Assembly: GCA_004519485.1 (NCBI GenBank)
Contig: CP038109.1
Span: 998,745-1,062,744, forward strand
DNA: 64,000 nt
Direction: 5' to 3'
DNA from: Nannochloropsis oceanica
Taxonomy: Eukaryota; Sar; Eustigmatophyceae; Eustigmatales; Monodopsidaceae
The notes under the pieces are model-generated. The model did no database searches. It saw only the letters and a program-made list of their open reading frames with translations, and was not told the origin of the DNA. Made by a program: the position numbers and the translations under genes. Each line of letters begins with the position of its first letter. The stretch's first letter is position 1. Of this stretch, positions 11,531 through 22,350 are shown piece after piece.

Positions 11531-12833
11531 ATGGGAGGTTTACTATCGCGCGTCCTCGACACTCTCTCGGCCCTGGGTGGCAAGCAAGAGAAGCGCATTT
11601 TGTGAGTTTGGACAGGAAAGGGAGGGAGGCAGGCAGGCAGGGAGGGAGGTAGAGATGATCGAAGGGATGGGTGCGTGGACGGGTGGAATGACAACCATTA
11701 TGTGGTGTCTCGCGGGGCGGCTTACTGCAAGGGCGTTTATTGGGGAGGGTTGTGAGGATGTGCAGAACAGGACAACGGACGTCGGGGGAAGAGAGAGCGT
11801 GGCACAGCGCACGGCACTGCAGGACTTTCGCTATAAAAGTCTACACTTGGAGCATGGCTTTCTCTCACCCACGGGTCACTTATTTCCTCCGCCTCTTCCT
11901 CATAACTCAACACAGGATGCTGGGCCTGGACGCAGCAGGCAAGACAACCATCCTGTACCGTTTGCAGCTGGGTGAGGACGTGCACTCCATTCCCACCATA
12001 GGGTTCAATGTGGAGACTGTCAGTTACAAGAATATCTCATTCACCATCTGGGACGTGGGGGGGCAGGACCGACTGCGGAAGTTGTGGCGGCACTACTACA
12101 AGGACAACGACGCCCTCATCTTCGTCATTGACTCGGCCGACCGCGACGTACGTAATATGACTAGGATTCATTCCTCTTGGTCGCCCTCCTCCTCGCCCCC
12201 TCTTTCTCCTCACTCCATCCTTAGCGTAGCCTTATGTCCCTTCTCCCTTCATTTTTCTTCGTTTCTATTAATTTTAAAACCGCTTCCCTCCCTCCTCCAT
12301 TCCTTCCCTCCTTTCCTCTCCTCAGCGTTTCGAGGAGGCCAAGAACGAGCTCCTCTCCCTCCTATCGGAGCAGCAGCTGACCGAAAGCGCCATCCTAGTC
12401 TTCGCGAACAAGGCCGACCTCCCAACCGCCATTCCCGTCGTCCAAATCGCCCAAATGCTGCAACTCGACAGGGTACGGTCGTCCGTTTTTTGATTTCAAG
12501 CAGCCGTTGCCCTCAATCCGCTTCGTTCCTTTCCACCCGCACGCCCTTTTATTGTCTCACACGATGTGAAATGAAGAGCCGCTGCTACCTTCTCCCCATG
12601 CACCGTAGTCAATGCGGTGATGCGACATATCTTGCTTTCCGCCTCTCACACTTACCACTCTCCCTCCCTGTCCTCCTCCTTCCCTCCCTCCCCCCCTCCC
12701 TCAGGTTGCCAAGGGCCGGCACTGGTACATCCAGCCTTCCTGTGCCACCACGGGGGACGGGCTCGTGGAGGGCCTCGACTGGCTCTCGTCTAAGCTCAAG
12801 GAACAAGGCCCGCGCCCGCCGAGCTCAGCTTAA
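11531..12833 (+). CDS. ARF1-type small GTPase
   Basis: Four exons, 11531-11601, 11916-12147, 12326-12472 and 12705-12833, all GT-AG and in phase, encode 192 residues. This is an ADP-ribosylation factor acting in vesicle coat recruitment at the Golgi. It shows Gly2 for myristoylation ([10 protein letters not shown]), P-loop GLDAAGKT, switch 1 with PTIGFNVE, switch 2 [14 protein letters not shown] and the conserved C-terminal [17 protein letters not shown]. Length is close to the family norm, with about ten extra residues from a longer N-terminal helix ([10 protein letters not shown]) and tail. The start is set by the myristoylation motif, because the first exon is short and its Leu codon is split by the intron. 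It lies head to head with a related ARF at 9497-10667. Confidence 0.95.
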
Positions 12834-13869
12834 GAGAGAGAGAGGAAGAGGAGGGAGCGAGGGAGGGGTCTGTACATGGAAGGGAGTAGCTGCTGATGAA
12901 TGAGTAGGTCATTCTATGGCTTTCTTTGGTGCTGACGCTCCGACGAGTGTCAGGAGGACAATGTGGAGAAAGAGGAGGAGGTAGAGGGGTTGTTGGTGGT
13001 AGCAGTAGCGCGGAAGAGGTGAAATAAAGTAAATAAATCAGGGAAAGGAAGGTAAAGCATACGGGCGACGGTGAAGGGTCAAGAGCAGGAGCGATGGGTG
13101 TCTTGTACGTAGAAAATCTCCCGGCAGGTCGCGCATGAGAGGAAAACCTACAAAAGTATAGGGTAAGATGTCAAGGGGGCAGATGGGAGAGGCTGAAGGA
13201 AGAGAAGGAAGGTACGCCCATAGTAATGATCTTTTCGGTGACTACTCGCGTCGTGCAGGCAAGCTGACGGCTACACGTCGCCACAGCTGCAATCACGAGA
13301 AAGGGATAATTTATCACGCATACTACACTGCATCTTCTGTTTGTTTTCTCTCGCACTCCCCCTCCCCCCATAGAGGGTCTTGTTTTACATCTCACTTCAC
13401 CTTCCAATTCAGTCACTCTGCTTCCCTAGATGTCATCATATGCGTTTCATATATTCATGCCCCAGATACCCGTCCTTTTGCCGTTTCTCTCTCTCGTCCA
13501 TCTATATTCAGGTCGTTTCCAGTCCCACACACAGTTCTTTCATGGATTCTGTCGCTTTTTCCCCCAGTATCATCAGCTGTCTTACTCCCCACGGCCTATG
13601 TTTATATAAGTGGAAGAACCCAGAAGTAGAGTTAGGGTTAGGTAAATAGCGGAAGAATTCCAGAGTGGGGCATTCAAGCTTCACAAGGGGCTCTGCTAAG
13701 GGTAGCAGCAGCAGCAAAAAATGAAGAACAGAAGTCTAACGGACGAGCGGTAGCACAATGATGGTGGCCGCGTCCTTCTATCTGTATTGGCCTCTCACGA
13801 ACCTTGTATAGTACACACACAGGTATCGGCGCGGCAACGACAATTACGAAACGCACGCAATAGGTCATA
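12834..13869. other. intergenic region
   Basis: This is 3' sequence of the ARF1-type gene followed by the 5' region of the chaperone gene at 13870. It holds an AATAAA at 13023-13028 and a short telomere-like motif at 13631-13642. No supported coding sequence. Confidence 0.5.
13023..13028 (+). promoter_or_regulatory. AATAAA polyadenylation signal
   Basis: AATAAA about 190 bases after the stop of the ARF1-type gene, in an A-rich context with a second AATAAA-like motif a few bases on. Confidence 0.4.
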
Positions 13870-16800
13870 ATGGAATCACCTACCTCCCCACCCCCGGCAC
13901 CTTCCCTTCGTCCTCCGTCTCGGCGCCGACAACGAGCAGCACCCCTGTCCTCCTTCCTCCTGCGACATGCTTCCATCCTCCTCCTTCTCCTCGTCGCAGT
14001 TCACGGCAACTTGCTCACGCCAATATCCTTAGGCATCGACCTTGGCAACCACAAGAGGTGAGTCCTCCTTTCTGTACCTTGCTTTCTTCGTTATCCATCC
14101 CGCTGTCCTCCTTCCCTCACTCCTTCCTCCCTCTTTCCGCGCCCGTACGTTCACAATACCTCTCACTCAAGCAGTCAGCCTGGTTCCCTTGATGCAAGAC
14201 CTCATTGCAAGCGCCTCCTCGTCCCCTTTGCTATCCATTCAACCACCTCGGCACTCACTCTTCCCAAACCTGCCCCCCCACAGCGTGGTAGCCTTGGCCC
14301 AAGGGCACGGCATTGACGTGCACGTCAATGCAATGAGCAGGCGGGAGACACCCTCGGCCGTGCTCTTTCGAGGCCGACGACGCTTGTTTGGAGATTTGGC
14401 GCTGGCAGGCGCCGGGGCAGCGCCAAAAAGTGTGGTCACGCACCTGCGACGGTTGTTAGGGGCCGCGCTGAGGATAAAGGATGATGACGAGATGGCGAGG
14501 GAGGAAGGGGAAGAAGAAGGGGTTGAAGAAGAGCAGGATGAAGAGGAGGACAAGTGTGTTTTCGAACCCTTTGGAGCGGGATTGCTGGGAAAGGGGGGTG
14601 AGGATGACCCTTGTCGTGTGGGGCCTCAGATAAAGGTGCGGCACGTAGGGAGAGACATTGAGCTGAGCGCAGCCCAGGTAGTAGCGATGCTCTTGAGTCA
14701 CCTCCGCAAGGAGGTTGAGGCTGCGCACGGGGACAGCAATGTTTTGAATACTGTGATTAGCGTTCCCGCCTGGTTCGGGCGGGCTCAGCGGGCCCTGGTG
14801 GTGGATGCGGCGCGCGTTGCCCGCTGTCCGAGTCCAGCAGTTGTCACGGACGGAACGGCTTTGGCCCTGGGGTATGGGCTCTTGAACATGGTGAGGAGTG
14901 TGGCGAGGGAGGAAAAGGGAGGGGAGAAGAATATATACACGCTTTAGCCGCCGAGATCTGCAGCTGCATGTCACGTGTTGTTGTCGTCGTTGTGGAATTT
15001 CCAACCTCTCAACTTCCCACGTTAACGTATTCGAATGACTCACTTCCCTCCCTCCTTTCTTTTCACCCTCTAACAGAAGGCTGGAGAACCTGCTAAGGTG
15101 ATTGTGTTCGTAGACATAGGCCACGCGGGGACGCAAGTGACGGTTGCGAAGGTGTCGGGGGAGGAGTGCAAGGTATGGACGGAGGGAGAGGGAGGGCGAT
15201 TAAAAAAGGGGGGCGAAATGATGCACTTGCTGATAATTGTTTAGACACCTTATCTTTTGCCTATGCACATGGTTGTGGTAGGTGTTGGCGCACGCATGGG
15301 ATCGGCGGGTGGGATGTGACAGCATGGACCGGGCTCTCTACCGCCTCCTGCGGTCACGGCAACCGTTGAGCTTGAGGGAGGGAGCGAAGGAGGGGGGGAA
15401 GGAGGGCAAGGTGACCGGAGCGGGGGAGCATCAGCATCAGGAAAAAACTGAAGGATTATTTGGTCGAGGGAAGGAGGAGAGGAGCAGCAGCAGTACCTTA
15501 TCTCCTCGAGCACGGGCGCGGTTGCTGGCGGGGTGTGTGAAGCTCAAGAAGACCCTAAGTGCCAACGTGGAGGCCTTCCTGACACTGGAGTGTTTGCTGG
15601 AGGGAGGGGAAGACGTCTCCTTTAAGATTTCGCGGCAGGAGGCGGAGGAGGCGTGGGCTCCGCTGGTTGCACGCTTGCGGAAACTGTGTCGGATGGCCAT
15701 GCGACGAGCGGAAGATGGAGAGAGGAAGGGAGGGAGGGAGGGAGAGGGTGGTGTGGGAAAGCTGACGATCGATGCAGTAGAGCTGGTGGGAGGCGGATCT
15801 CATATCCCTTGCTTACCGACAGCTATCGAGGCCGAGATGCGGGCATGGTCCTCGTCCTCTTCTTCGCCCACTTCACAAGCCAACCCTTCTTCACTTCCTC
15901 CTCACCCTCCTTTGCGCCGAACTCTGAACGCCGCTGAGGCCGTAGCGCGGGGGTGTGCCTTGGCTGCGGCCTTGCACTCGGAGGCGTTCCGCATTTCCCG
16001 GCCATATGTGGTGATGGATGCCCTTCCGCGCACTATGGAGGTTAGGAGTGGAAAGGGCAGGCTGTTGCTGCCGCGACTTGAGCGGGGAAGTGCGTACGCA
16101 CTCTATCCCAAGGGAGGGTGGGAGGGCGGCGTGGAGATAGATGGAGAAGAGGACGAGGAGGAGGGAGGAGTGGAAGGAGGGGGCGGGATTGAGGTGCGGG
16201 TGGAGGAGGAGGGAAGCGGGCTGGTGGCGGCTCGAGGTTTTTCTAGGCTCTTCTCGAAGTTGTTGGCGCCGGAGATGGAGGAGGAGGCGGGGGGGGGAGG
16301 GATAGGGAAGGAAAGGATCACCACGCGCGTGAAGCTGGATGCGTGGGGTCGGCCATCTGTGGGTCCATTGCAGATTACCCGAAAGGTATTGAAGGAGAAG
16401 GAGAGGGAGGGCGTGGAGGAGGAAGGGGTAGAGAAGGAGGTGGAGGAAGTGGAGGAGGAGGAAGAGGTGCTGGGCGCGGAGTGGGAGGCCGGAGCGTTAC
16501 CTTCCAGGGAGGAGCTGGAGGCTGCAGAGGCTTTGGAGGAGGCCATGGCGGGAGCGGACCGAGAAGTCGAGGAATGTTTGGATGCTCGAAATGCCTTGGA
16601 AGCTCTCGTGTATCGCTGCAAGGGGGGGGAGGAGCCAGGAGCAGGCGCCGAGGCGCAGGCAATGGCCCTGGTAGTTGAGGCTTGGTTGGAGGAGAAGGAG
16701 GGAAGGGGCGTAGAAGGGGAAGACATGGGAGCGGTGGGTGAGTATGAGGAGAAAAAGGAAAGTTTGTTTGCGGCGCTGGCGCGGGACAAGCAGACGGTCA

Positions 16801-17090
16801 AGACATTGGCAGCGGTGATGGAGGAGAAGGAAGCAGAATCAACACTGTCACGACGACTTACGTCGACAATATCAGCACGATCAAAAGCGGCAATGAAAAC
16901 ATCGGCGGCGGCAGGGAAGGAGGGTGTAGAGAGAATAGAAAACGAAAGGGAGGATGCTATAACCAGTGGTAGGGCGGAGGAGGAAGAGGAGGGGGTTGAA
17001 GTGGTTTTCACCGTAGAAGGTCAAGATTCCGAGTCCAAGGAGGAAGACGATGGGACAGACAAGAACCACAATGACAACAAAAGCAATTAG
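13870..17090 (+). CDS. Hsp110/Hsp170-type chaperone of the Hsp70 superfamily with N-terminal signal
   Basis: Exons 13870-14057, 14284-14890, 15077-15172 and 15282-17090 join in phase to 899 residues. Hsp110-class proteins are nucleotide exchange factors and holdases for Hsp70; those in the ER are HYOU1/Lhs1. The nucleotide-binding domain is visible: LGIDLGNHKSVVALA (split by intron 1), VISVPAWFG, VVTDGTALALGYGLL and VFVDIGHAGTQVTVAKV. The last matches the Hsp110 form (VDxGHxxxQV) rather than the Hsp70 GGGTFD. The stretch TLNAAEAVARGCALAAALHS is also diagnostic of Hsp110. A hydrophobic segment (ILLLLLVAVHG, about residues 36-46) just before the ATPase domain indicates ER import. Acidic insertions, including one at about residues 135-160, interrupt the fold, and the C-terminal third is Glu-rich and helical. 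The protein ends DNKSN, with no KDEL/HDEL-type retrieval signal. ER location is therefore inferred from the N-terminus only. Confidence 0.85.
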
Positions 17091-17974
17091 AAGAGCAGTA
17101 GCAGCATTAATACCACCACCACCACCACCTTCACCACCAACACCAACACCACCACCACCACCACCACCACCACAACAACAACAACAACAACAACAACAGT
17201 AGTAGTAGATTCAAATAATGATCATGGAAAAGGAACGGTCCTGGATTGGACGTAAATGAATAGAAGCGAAAAATGAATTGAATAAAGCAAACTGATGAAA
17301 TTTCCTTGATAAATCGTTCGTCGTCCTCTTAACTTTAACTCAGGATTTCTCTTTTTTCCCATCTTTCTTTGTCTCTCCTCATCTGTTCTGGGCAAGTCTC
17401 AATATCCATCAATCAAAAAATAGTGAGTCCAGAGATCCTGTGACACTTTGCTTAGATACAGGGCTGACACGTTACATAGACTTCGCTTTTCGTTTGAACA
17501 TTGTAATTGGATAAGTAAATAACTCAAATCAGTCACCTAACAGGCACGTATAAGGAGAAATGACAGTCACAACGACGTCCATTGGCTGCTCCTGATTTCG
17601 CTGCTGATTCTGCTACTGCTGTTGGTGATATTTTCTGGGCTCCCTCAGGGTTCGATGTATCTTTTCCGTCCGCTTTCTATTTGAACACGTTTGACGTATT
17701 ATATGTATACGAAGTTCTCGCTGCTGGCTTTCGCTGCTACTGCTGCTTGCACTGCCATTGACACGGCTTCTCACGGACGAACTGTTCAGTTTTTCTCCTA
17801 TCCCTCTTTGTCGAGATATCTCTGTAGGTACTTTGCACTGGACTCTCACTTTTCAATTATTCCACAGTTATTCTTCCCTCCTCTTTCGTCTGCCATTCCT
17901 TGTTTGCAATCCTCCCTCCCTTTCTCTTTTTCATGTTCTTCATTTTTATTTTTTTCATTCTTTCTGATCTTGTT
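17091..17974. other. convergent intergenic region with CCA/CAA repeats
   Basis: This is the 3' region shared by the chaperone (+) and the haloperoxidase-like gene (-). It starts with CCA and CAA trinucleotide repeats at about 17106-17211 and carries an AATAAA at 17281-17286 that could serve the chaperone. No supported coding sequence. Confidence 0.5.
17106..17211 (+). repeat. (CCA)n/(CAA)n trinucleotide repeats
   Basis: Consecutive CCA, CAA and short TAG-type repeats directly after the chaperone stop codon, in the 3' UTR. Confidence 0.85.
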
Positions 17975-20605
17975 TTATGCACGCAAAAATCGCTTTCCCT
18001 CCCTCTCCCGTTTACGGCGACGACGAGCTTGCTCCGGTGTCTCATGCGGCTGCTCGGCAACAGTGTCCTGTTCCATGATCGGCTGCTGTACGTTAGGCAG
18101 TGTGTCTGGTTGCTTTGTCATAGGCTCTACCTGCTGGCTCAACACGCCAACATGCTCCTGGCCCTGCATCTTAGGCTGTACTCTAACCTGCGCATCCCCA
18201 GAACTCGTCAAGATTTCTTGGCCAGCGGCTGCCTGCTGCTGCTGCTGCTTGAGGGTCTCGGCAGCAGTGGTTGCCTCGTACTTATCGTCGAATTGCTTAA
18301 TTACGGTCTGACCTACCTGCTTGCCAAGTGCTATGGAAGGTGAAGTAGTGTGCCGCCAGTGGCCACCCGAATACACGCGCGACACTGCGCAATCGTCCGC
18401 AATCTGGGACATGGAGTGGTACGTACGTCGCTGGCCATCAGGCGCTGTCAGGACCAAAGGGAAAGGCGCTTCGTCCTTACCGCTGTTCGCAACCTCTGCC
18501 AAAACCTCAGCCATGGCCCCCCCCAAGCTGGCATGGCCGTTCGGGTACTCGGGTGTCGCGGGCGTGACCCGAAAAGGTTCCCAGTTGCTCGATGCCTCCA
18601 TGTCTTGTCCTTCATTCCCAGTGCGAATGGCCGTGATGGGGCGCCAGGTATTGTAAAAGTACGTGTTATCAAAGGCAGCTACGCGCGTGTCCATAGCCGC
18701 CACACTTGCCATGGCGTAGGCACGTGCGGCCTCGGGAATGCTCAGCGTGACGCGGCCATCTGGGGTAAGCTTCACTAGATCATTAAGGCTATCATTTGCT
18801 TTCCAGGCATCTCCATTCGCCTTCTGATTTTGCCAGTCATTCTCTTTCTGCTGGGTCTGCTGCTGCTGATTCCAGTCATTGTTGTTCCACTGCTGCTGCT
18901 GGTTCCAATTATTATTGTTGTTCCACTGCTGCTGCTGATTCCAGTCATTGTTATTGTTCCACTGTTGCTGCTGGTTCCAATCATTGTTATTCCACTGGTT
19001 CTGCTGTTGCTGCTGATTCCAGTTATTGTTGTTGTTGTTCCACTGCTGGTTCTGGTTCCAGTCGTTGTTGTTCCACTGCTGGTTCTGCTGCTGCTGGTTC
19101 CAGTCGTTGTTGTTCCACTGCTGGTTCTGCTGCTGCTGATTCCAGTCATTGTTGTTCCACTGCTGGTTCTGCTGCTGCTGCTGATTCCAGTCGTTGTTGT
19201 TCCACTGCTGATTCTGCTGCTGTTGATTCCAGTCGTTGTTGTTCCACTGCTGGTTCTGCTGCTGCTGCTGGTTCCAGTCGTTGTTGTTCCACTGCTGGTT
19301 CTGCTGCTGCTGATTCCAGTCATTGTTGTTCCACTGCTGGTTCTGCTGCTGCTGCTGGTTCCAGTCGTTGTTGTTCCACTGCTGGTTCTGCTGTTGCTGA
19401 TTCCACTGCTGGTTCTGCTGCTGCTGGTTCTGCTGCTGCTGGATCTGCTGTTGTTGTTGCGCCTGCTGCTGCTGTTGTTGTAGCTGCTGCTGCTGCTGGA
19501 TCTGCTGCTGCTGTTGGTTGTTAACCGGCAGACCAATCGGGTTCTGTCCGGGCACCGAGGGCGGAGCGTTGGCGTTCTGTGTGGGCATGGGTAGACCCAG
19601 CGCATTAGTGGGAACGTTGGGGTCCTGCACGGGAAGATTATTGGATCCTCCAGCTTGTGCAGGAAAAGCTTGTAAGTTAGTGCCCAGCTGACCTCCGAAG
19701 TCCGAGCCGTTGACGCCTTCGGTACCCGCTCCGCCGCCATTCATGTCGTCTTCTACCCCGGTGACCTGTAGTTGGAGGCGAGGCATCATGGGGTTCGCAT
19801 CCGGAGAGTTAGGAGCGACTGCTGTGAGCTGATCTAAGGCCTGCATCCAAATGAGCTGCGGGTTGTTGGCCCAGAACTCGGCCTTGTCGGACATGTCTGG
19901 CGTGCGGGTAGTGCTGGCACTCCGGCCCAGCTCCTTTAGCTCGATATAGCTTTCACGGTAGACCTCGCTGTTGAGGGGAGGAGGTGGAGGCATGCGGAAT
20001 TCCTGGGACAGTGTTGTTGAATTCAGAACCCAGGGTGTGACCTTGGCCCACTGCACATCTTCTGCGGCATGAAAGTCGGGCGGGGTGGCGCGCCACTTGC
20101 CCGGCTCGTCCGTCCCCATCCAGGGCGTAGCCAGAGTCCGATCGCTGGCGTCATTCAGGCGCACAGCAAGCATCTGGTTCGCCACTTGAGCTCCTCTGGC
20201 TTCTGCCTCCCGGAGTCGTTGCTGGGGCACGTTATTCCTGCCGAGCTGCATCTGTGTCTGGAAGTTGAAGAGCGGCATTGCCGTCGCACTCGCCCGCGGG
20301 GCGATTTGGTCCAAAACTTGCTTGCCTGCGCCTGCCACTGCCGCCTGTAGCTCAGGTTGAAGATCAGGGCTGTGCTGAGCCTGCTGGTTGTCAGCCGTGA
20401 GGCCGTGGGTCTGCAAAAAGTCCTGGACGGCCAAGTGCTGTGCCACATGGAGCATGGCGAGGAGGCGGGTCGTCTCACTGTTGCTGATTTGATTTTGCAG
20501 AAGGTGGTTACGGAGGGCCTGGGACCAGGGAGCGATCACATCGTCCGCTTCACTCCTAGGCGTGACCATGCACAAGAGCAGGAGCGGGAGGAGGAGAATC
20601 CTCAT
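17975..20605 (-). CDS. secreted vanadium haloperoxidase/PAP2-like protein with an internal Q/N/W repeat domain
   Basis: A single-exon gene of 876 residues with a clear signal peptide (ILLLPLLLLCMVTPRSEA, cleavage near residue 20), so it enters the secretory pathway. Vanadium haloperoxidases and type 2 phosphatidic acid phosphatases share an active site. Here it is recognisable as YNTWRPITAIRTGN (about residue 655), TPEYPNGHASLGGA (about 687) and SRVYSGGHWRHTT (about 745), which are the binding Arg, the Gly-His loop and the SR-GxH motif. The loop reads PNGH where most family members have PSGH, so vanadate or phosphate binding may be altered. Residues 21-330 are helical, as in the bacterial-type family. 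Between that and the catalytic half sits a repeat-rich segment (about residues 370-600) built from units like WNQQQQQNQQWNNND. The C-terminal tail is Gln-rich then basic. Halide oxidation versus phosphatase activity cannot be told from sequence. Confidence 0.8.
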   Translation of the reverse strand: MRILLLPLLLLCMVTPRSEADDVIAPWSQALRNHLLQNQISNSETTRLLAMLHVAQHLAVQDFLQTHGLTADNQQAQHSPDLQPELQAAVAGAGKQVLDQIAPRASATAMPLFNFQTQMQLGRNNVPQQRLREAEARGAQVANQMLAVRLNDASDRTLATPWMGTDEPGKWRATPPDFHAAEDVQWAKVTPWVLNSTTLSQEFRMPPPPPLNSEVYRESYIELKELGRSASTTRTPDMSDKAEFWANNPQLIWMQALDQLTAVAPNSPDANPMMPRLQLQVTGVEDDMNGGGAGTEGVNGSDFGGQLGTNLQAFPAQAGGSNNLPVQDPNVPTNALGLPMPTQNANAPPSVPGQNPIGLPVNNQQQQQIQQQQQLQQQQQQAQQQQQIQQQQNQQQQNQQWNQQQQNQQWNNNDWNQQQQQNQQWNNNDWNQQQQNQQWNNNDWNQQQQQNQQWNNNDWNQQQQNQQWNNNDWNQQQQQNQQWNNNDWNQQQQNQQWNNNDWNQQQQNQQWNNNDWNQNQQWNNNNNNWNQQQQQNQWNNNDWNQQQQWNNNNDWNQQQQWNNNNNWNQQQQWNNNDWNQQQQTQQKENDWQNQKANGDAWKANDSLNDLVKLTPDGRVTLSIPEAARAYAMASVAAMDTRVAAFDNTYFYNTWRPITAIRTGNEGQDMEASSNWEPFRVTPATPEYPNGHASLGGAMAEVLAEVANSGKDEAPFPLVLTAPDGQRRTYHSMSQIADDCAVSRVYSGGHWRHTTSPSIALGKQVGQTVIKQFDDKYEATTAAETLKQQQQQAAAGQEILTSSGDAQVRVQPKMQGQEHVGVLSQQVEPMTKQPDTLPNVQQPIMEQDTVAEQPHETPEQARRRRKREREGKRFLRA
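18850..19515 (-). repeat. tandem repeat encoding Q/N/W-rich prion-like domain
   Basis: Units of about 42-48 bases encode Trp-Asn-Gln(4-5)-Asn-Gln-Gln-Trp-Asn-Asn-Asn-Asp with variable glutamine number, roughly fourteen in a row, flanked by a polyglutamine segment. The array is in frame, with no stops, inside the gene at 17975-20605. Confidence 0.9.
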
Positions 20606-22350
20606 GGTGGGGCTAGCGTCGCTAGGGGCTGTGCCAGGGAAAGGGGAAGGAGGAAAAGCATATGTGAGAAATGCAATCTCATAAAACCGGGCTGGTGCTA
20701 TGCTAGTACTTCGTCTCCTTTATGTGTAATGCTATTTCTATAACAAGGACGGGTATGTGGCAGCAAATTGGGACATCCACGCTGTACTTGTGTGCGTGGG
20801 GGCGTTCGCGGGGGTGGGCCATGATGAATTGGGTGAGACGACAAAAGGCGGGGGCTGAGGCAATTTTGCTTGGGAAGTGATCACGGCACGCTAAACTCTC
20901 CTAGAATGTCTCAATTATCCATGTGGGTGCGAAGTTAAGGTATGGTGTCTGCCGCCCATGTGCTTGAGGGGTGGGTAGGATGGAGGGTGGGCCGGAGAAA
21001 CAGACACGGGGTCGGACCGACACCAACGGGGTCGACACTTTCACCTGCCATGACTTTCCCGGAGGCATCACAAGGGTGGGACGAGCATGGACACTAGTCT
21101 GTCGCCATACCAATGGTAAAGAGTCGCTTAAAATGACAGATTCTTGCCATTCATCAGCACAGCAACAATGACACCGCCGCAACACTGTTCGGTTATTTGC
21201 AAAGTCTCCTCCAAATATTTTTCAACAAAAAACAGCCGACCACTAACGGTCCTCACAAGTCAATCTTTGACTTGTGACACTCACAGGCCAGAAGGAACCC
21301 ACACACCACACGTTTTTCCACGATATGTGGGTGAAAGAGAATTCAAGCGCTGTGCTCCTAGTCTTTTCACATTTGTACAAAATGCAATTAATCCTTTGAT
21401 ATGAACCTCCCTAGGCTGTTCTACATGCCACACACTCGGCAAGAAGATAATCCCAGGATCACAATCAGGCACGAACATGCCAAGTTGAAGTATTCATTTT
21501 CATTGGCCTTGCTGTACTTATCATATCAATTGTCGCATTTAAGGATAAATTTCCATACAACACTCTCAACAGGTAAAGGCACAGCTCTAAATCCCCCAAA
21601 AATTGCGTTATTCGCGCGACCAAATCCTGATGGGAACGATCGATTGTGTAATTAATCTCTCCCATTTCTTGTGGGCATTTGGTTTGAATTAATTACACCG
21701 TATCAAGGAACGAATGTGTCTGACTTTTCTTCTTTTTTGTGGCAAGAGCTTCCATTACAAATACTCTTGGGCACGTTGATTTCCATCTGCAGCTGCTCTT
21801 TGGTGCTGCTGGTGACGATGATGATGACGACGGATTGCCAGTAGAAGGCGAGGAATAGAGGTTTTGGGCCTTGCACCTCCTCTTTCCAATACTTGTTCTT
21901 GCCCCGCTTACCATTCCTCCTCCTTAACCATCGTTATCTCCTCATCCCTCTCCTCAATGTGCACCCTAGTATTCTCTCCGGCTTCTATACTAAAACATTT
22001 CGTCGTCGTCGCCTCTTCTACTTCTTCTGCTTCTTCTTCTTTTTTTCTGTTCCTTCATTTTCATTACTTTTATATCTCCAAATTCATTTTCCTCTTCCTC
22101 TTAATCTACCTACGCATACTAAGTAATCATAATCCCGATCACTTCATCGGTTGATAAACCCACACAGCAAGGAACAGAACGACACTCACTCCACCACCGC
22201 CAAGGCAGCTTGATTAAGAAAGGAAAGATATGACAAGCCAGGGCATCGCACCCTAAAGTTTGCCCACCCTCCTTCCTTCCCTCACTCCCTTTCCTCCTGT
22301 CTCGCAGTCAGTCTCGGCTCCCCTCCTCGCTCCAGTCCTGACCGTGCAGC
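20606..22350. other. large intergenic region
   Basis: This contains the promoter of the haloperoxidase-like gene (-) and the 3' flank of ycf23 (-). Open frames here (for example 20971-21171 plus, 21864-22154 plus) are short, mutually overlapping and without family features. I see no gene. Confidence 0.45.

Noticed and set aside
18796-19524. Plus-strand frames rich in Ser/Ala/Cys or Leu/Val across the Q/N repeat
   Set aside because: They are antisense shadows of the minus-strand repeat, which is flanked on both sides by conserved enzyme sequence in one frame.
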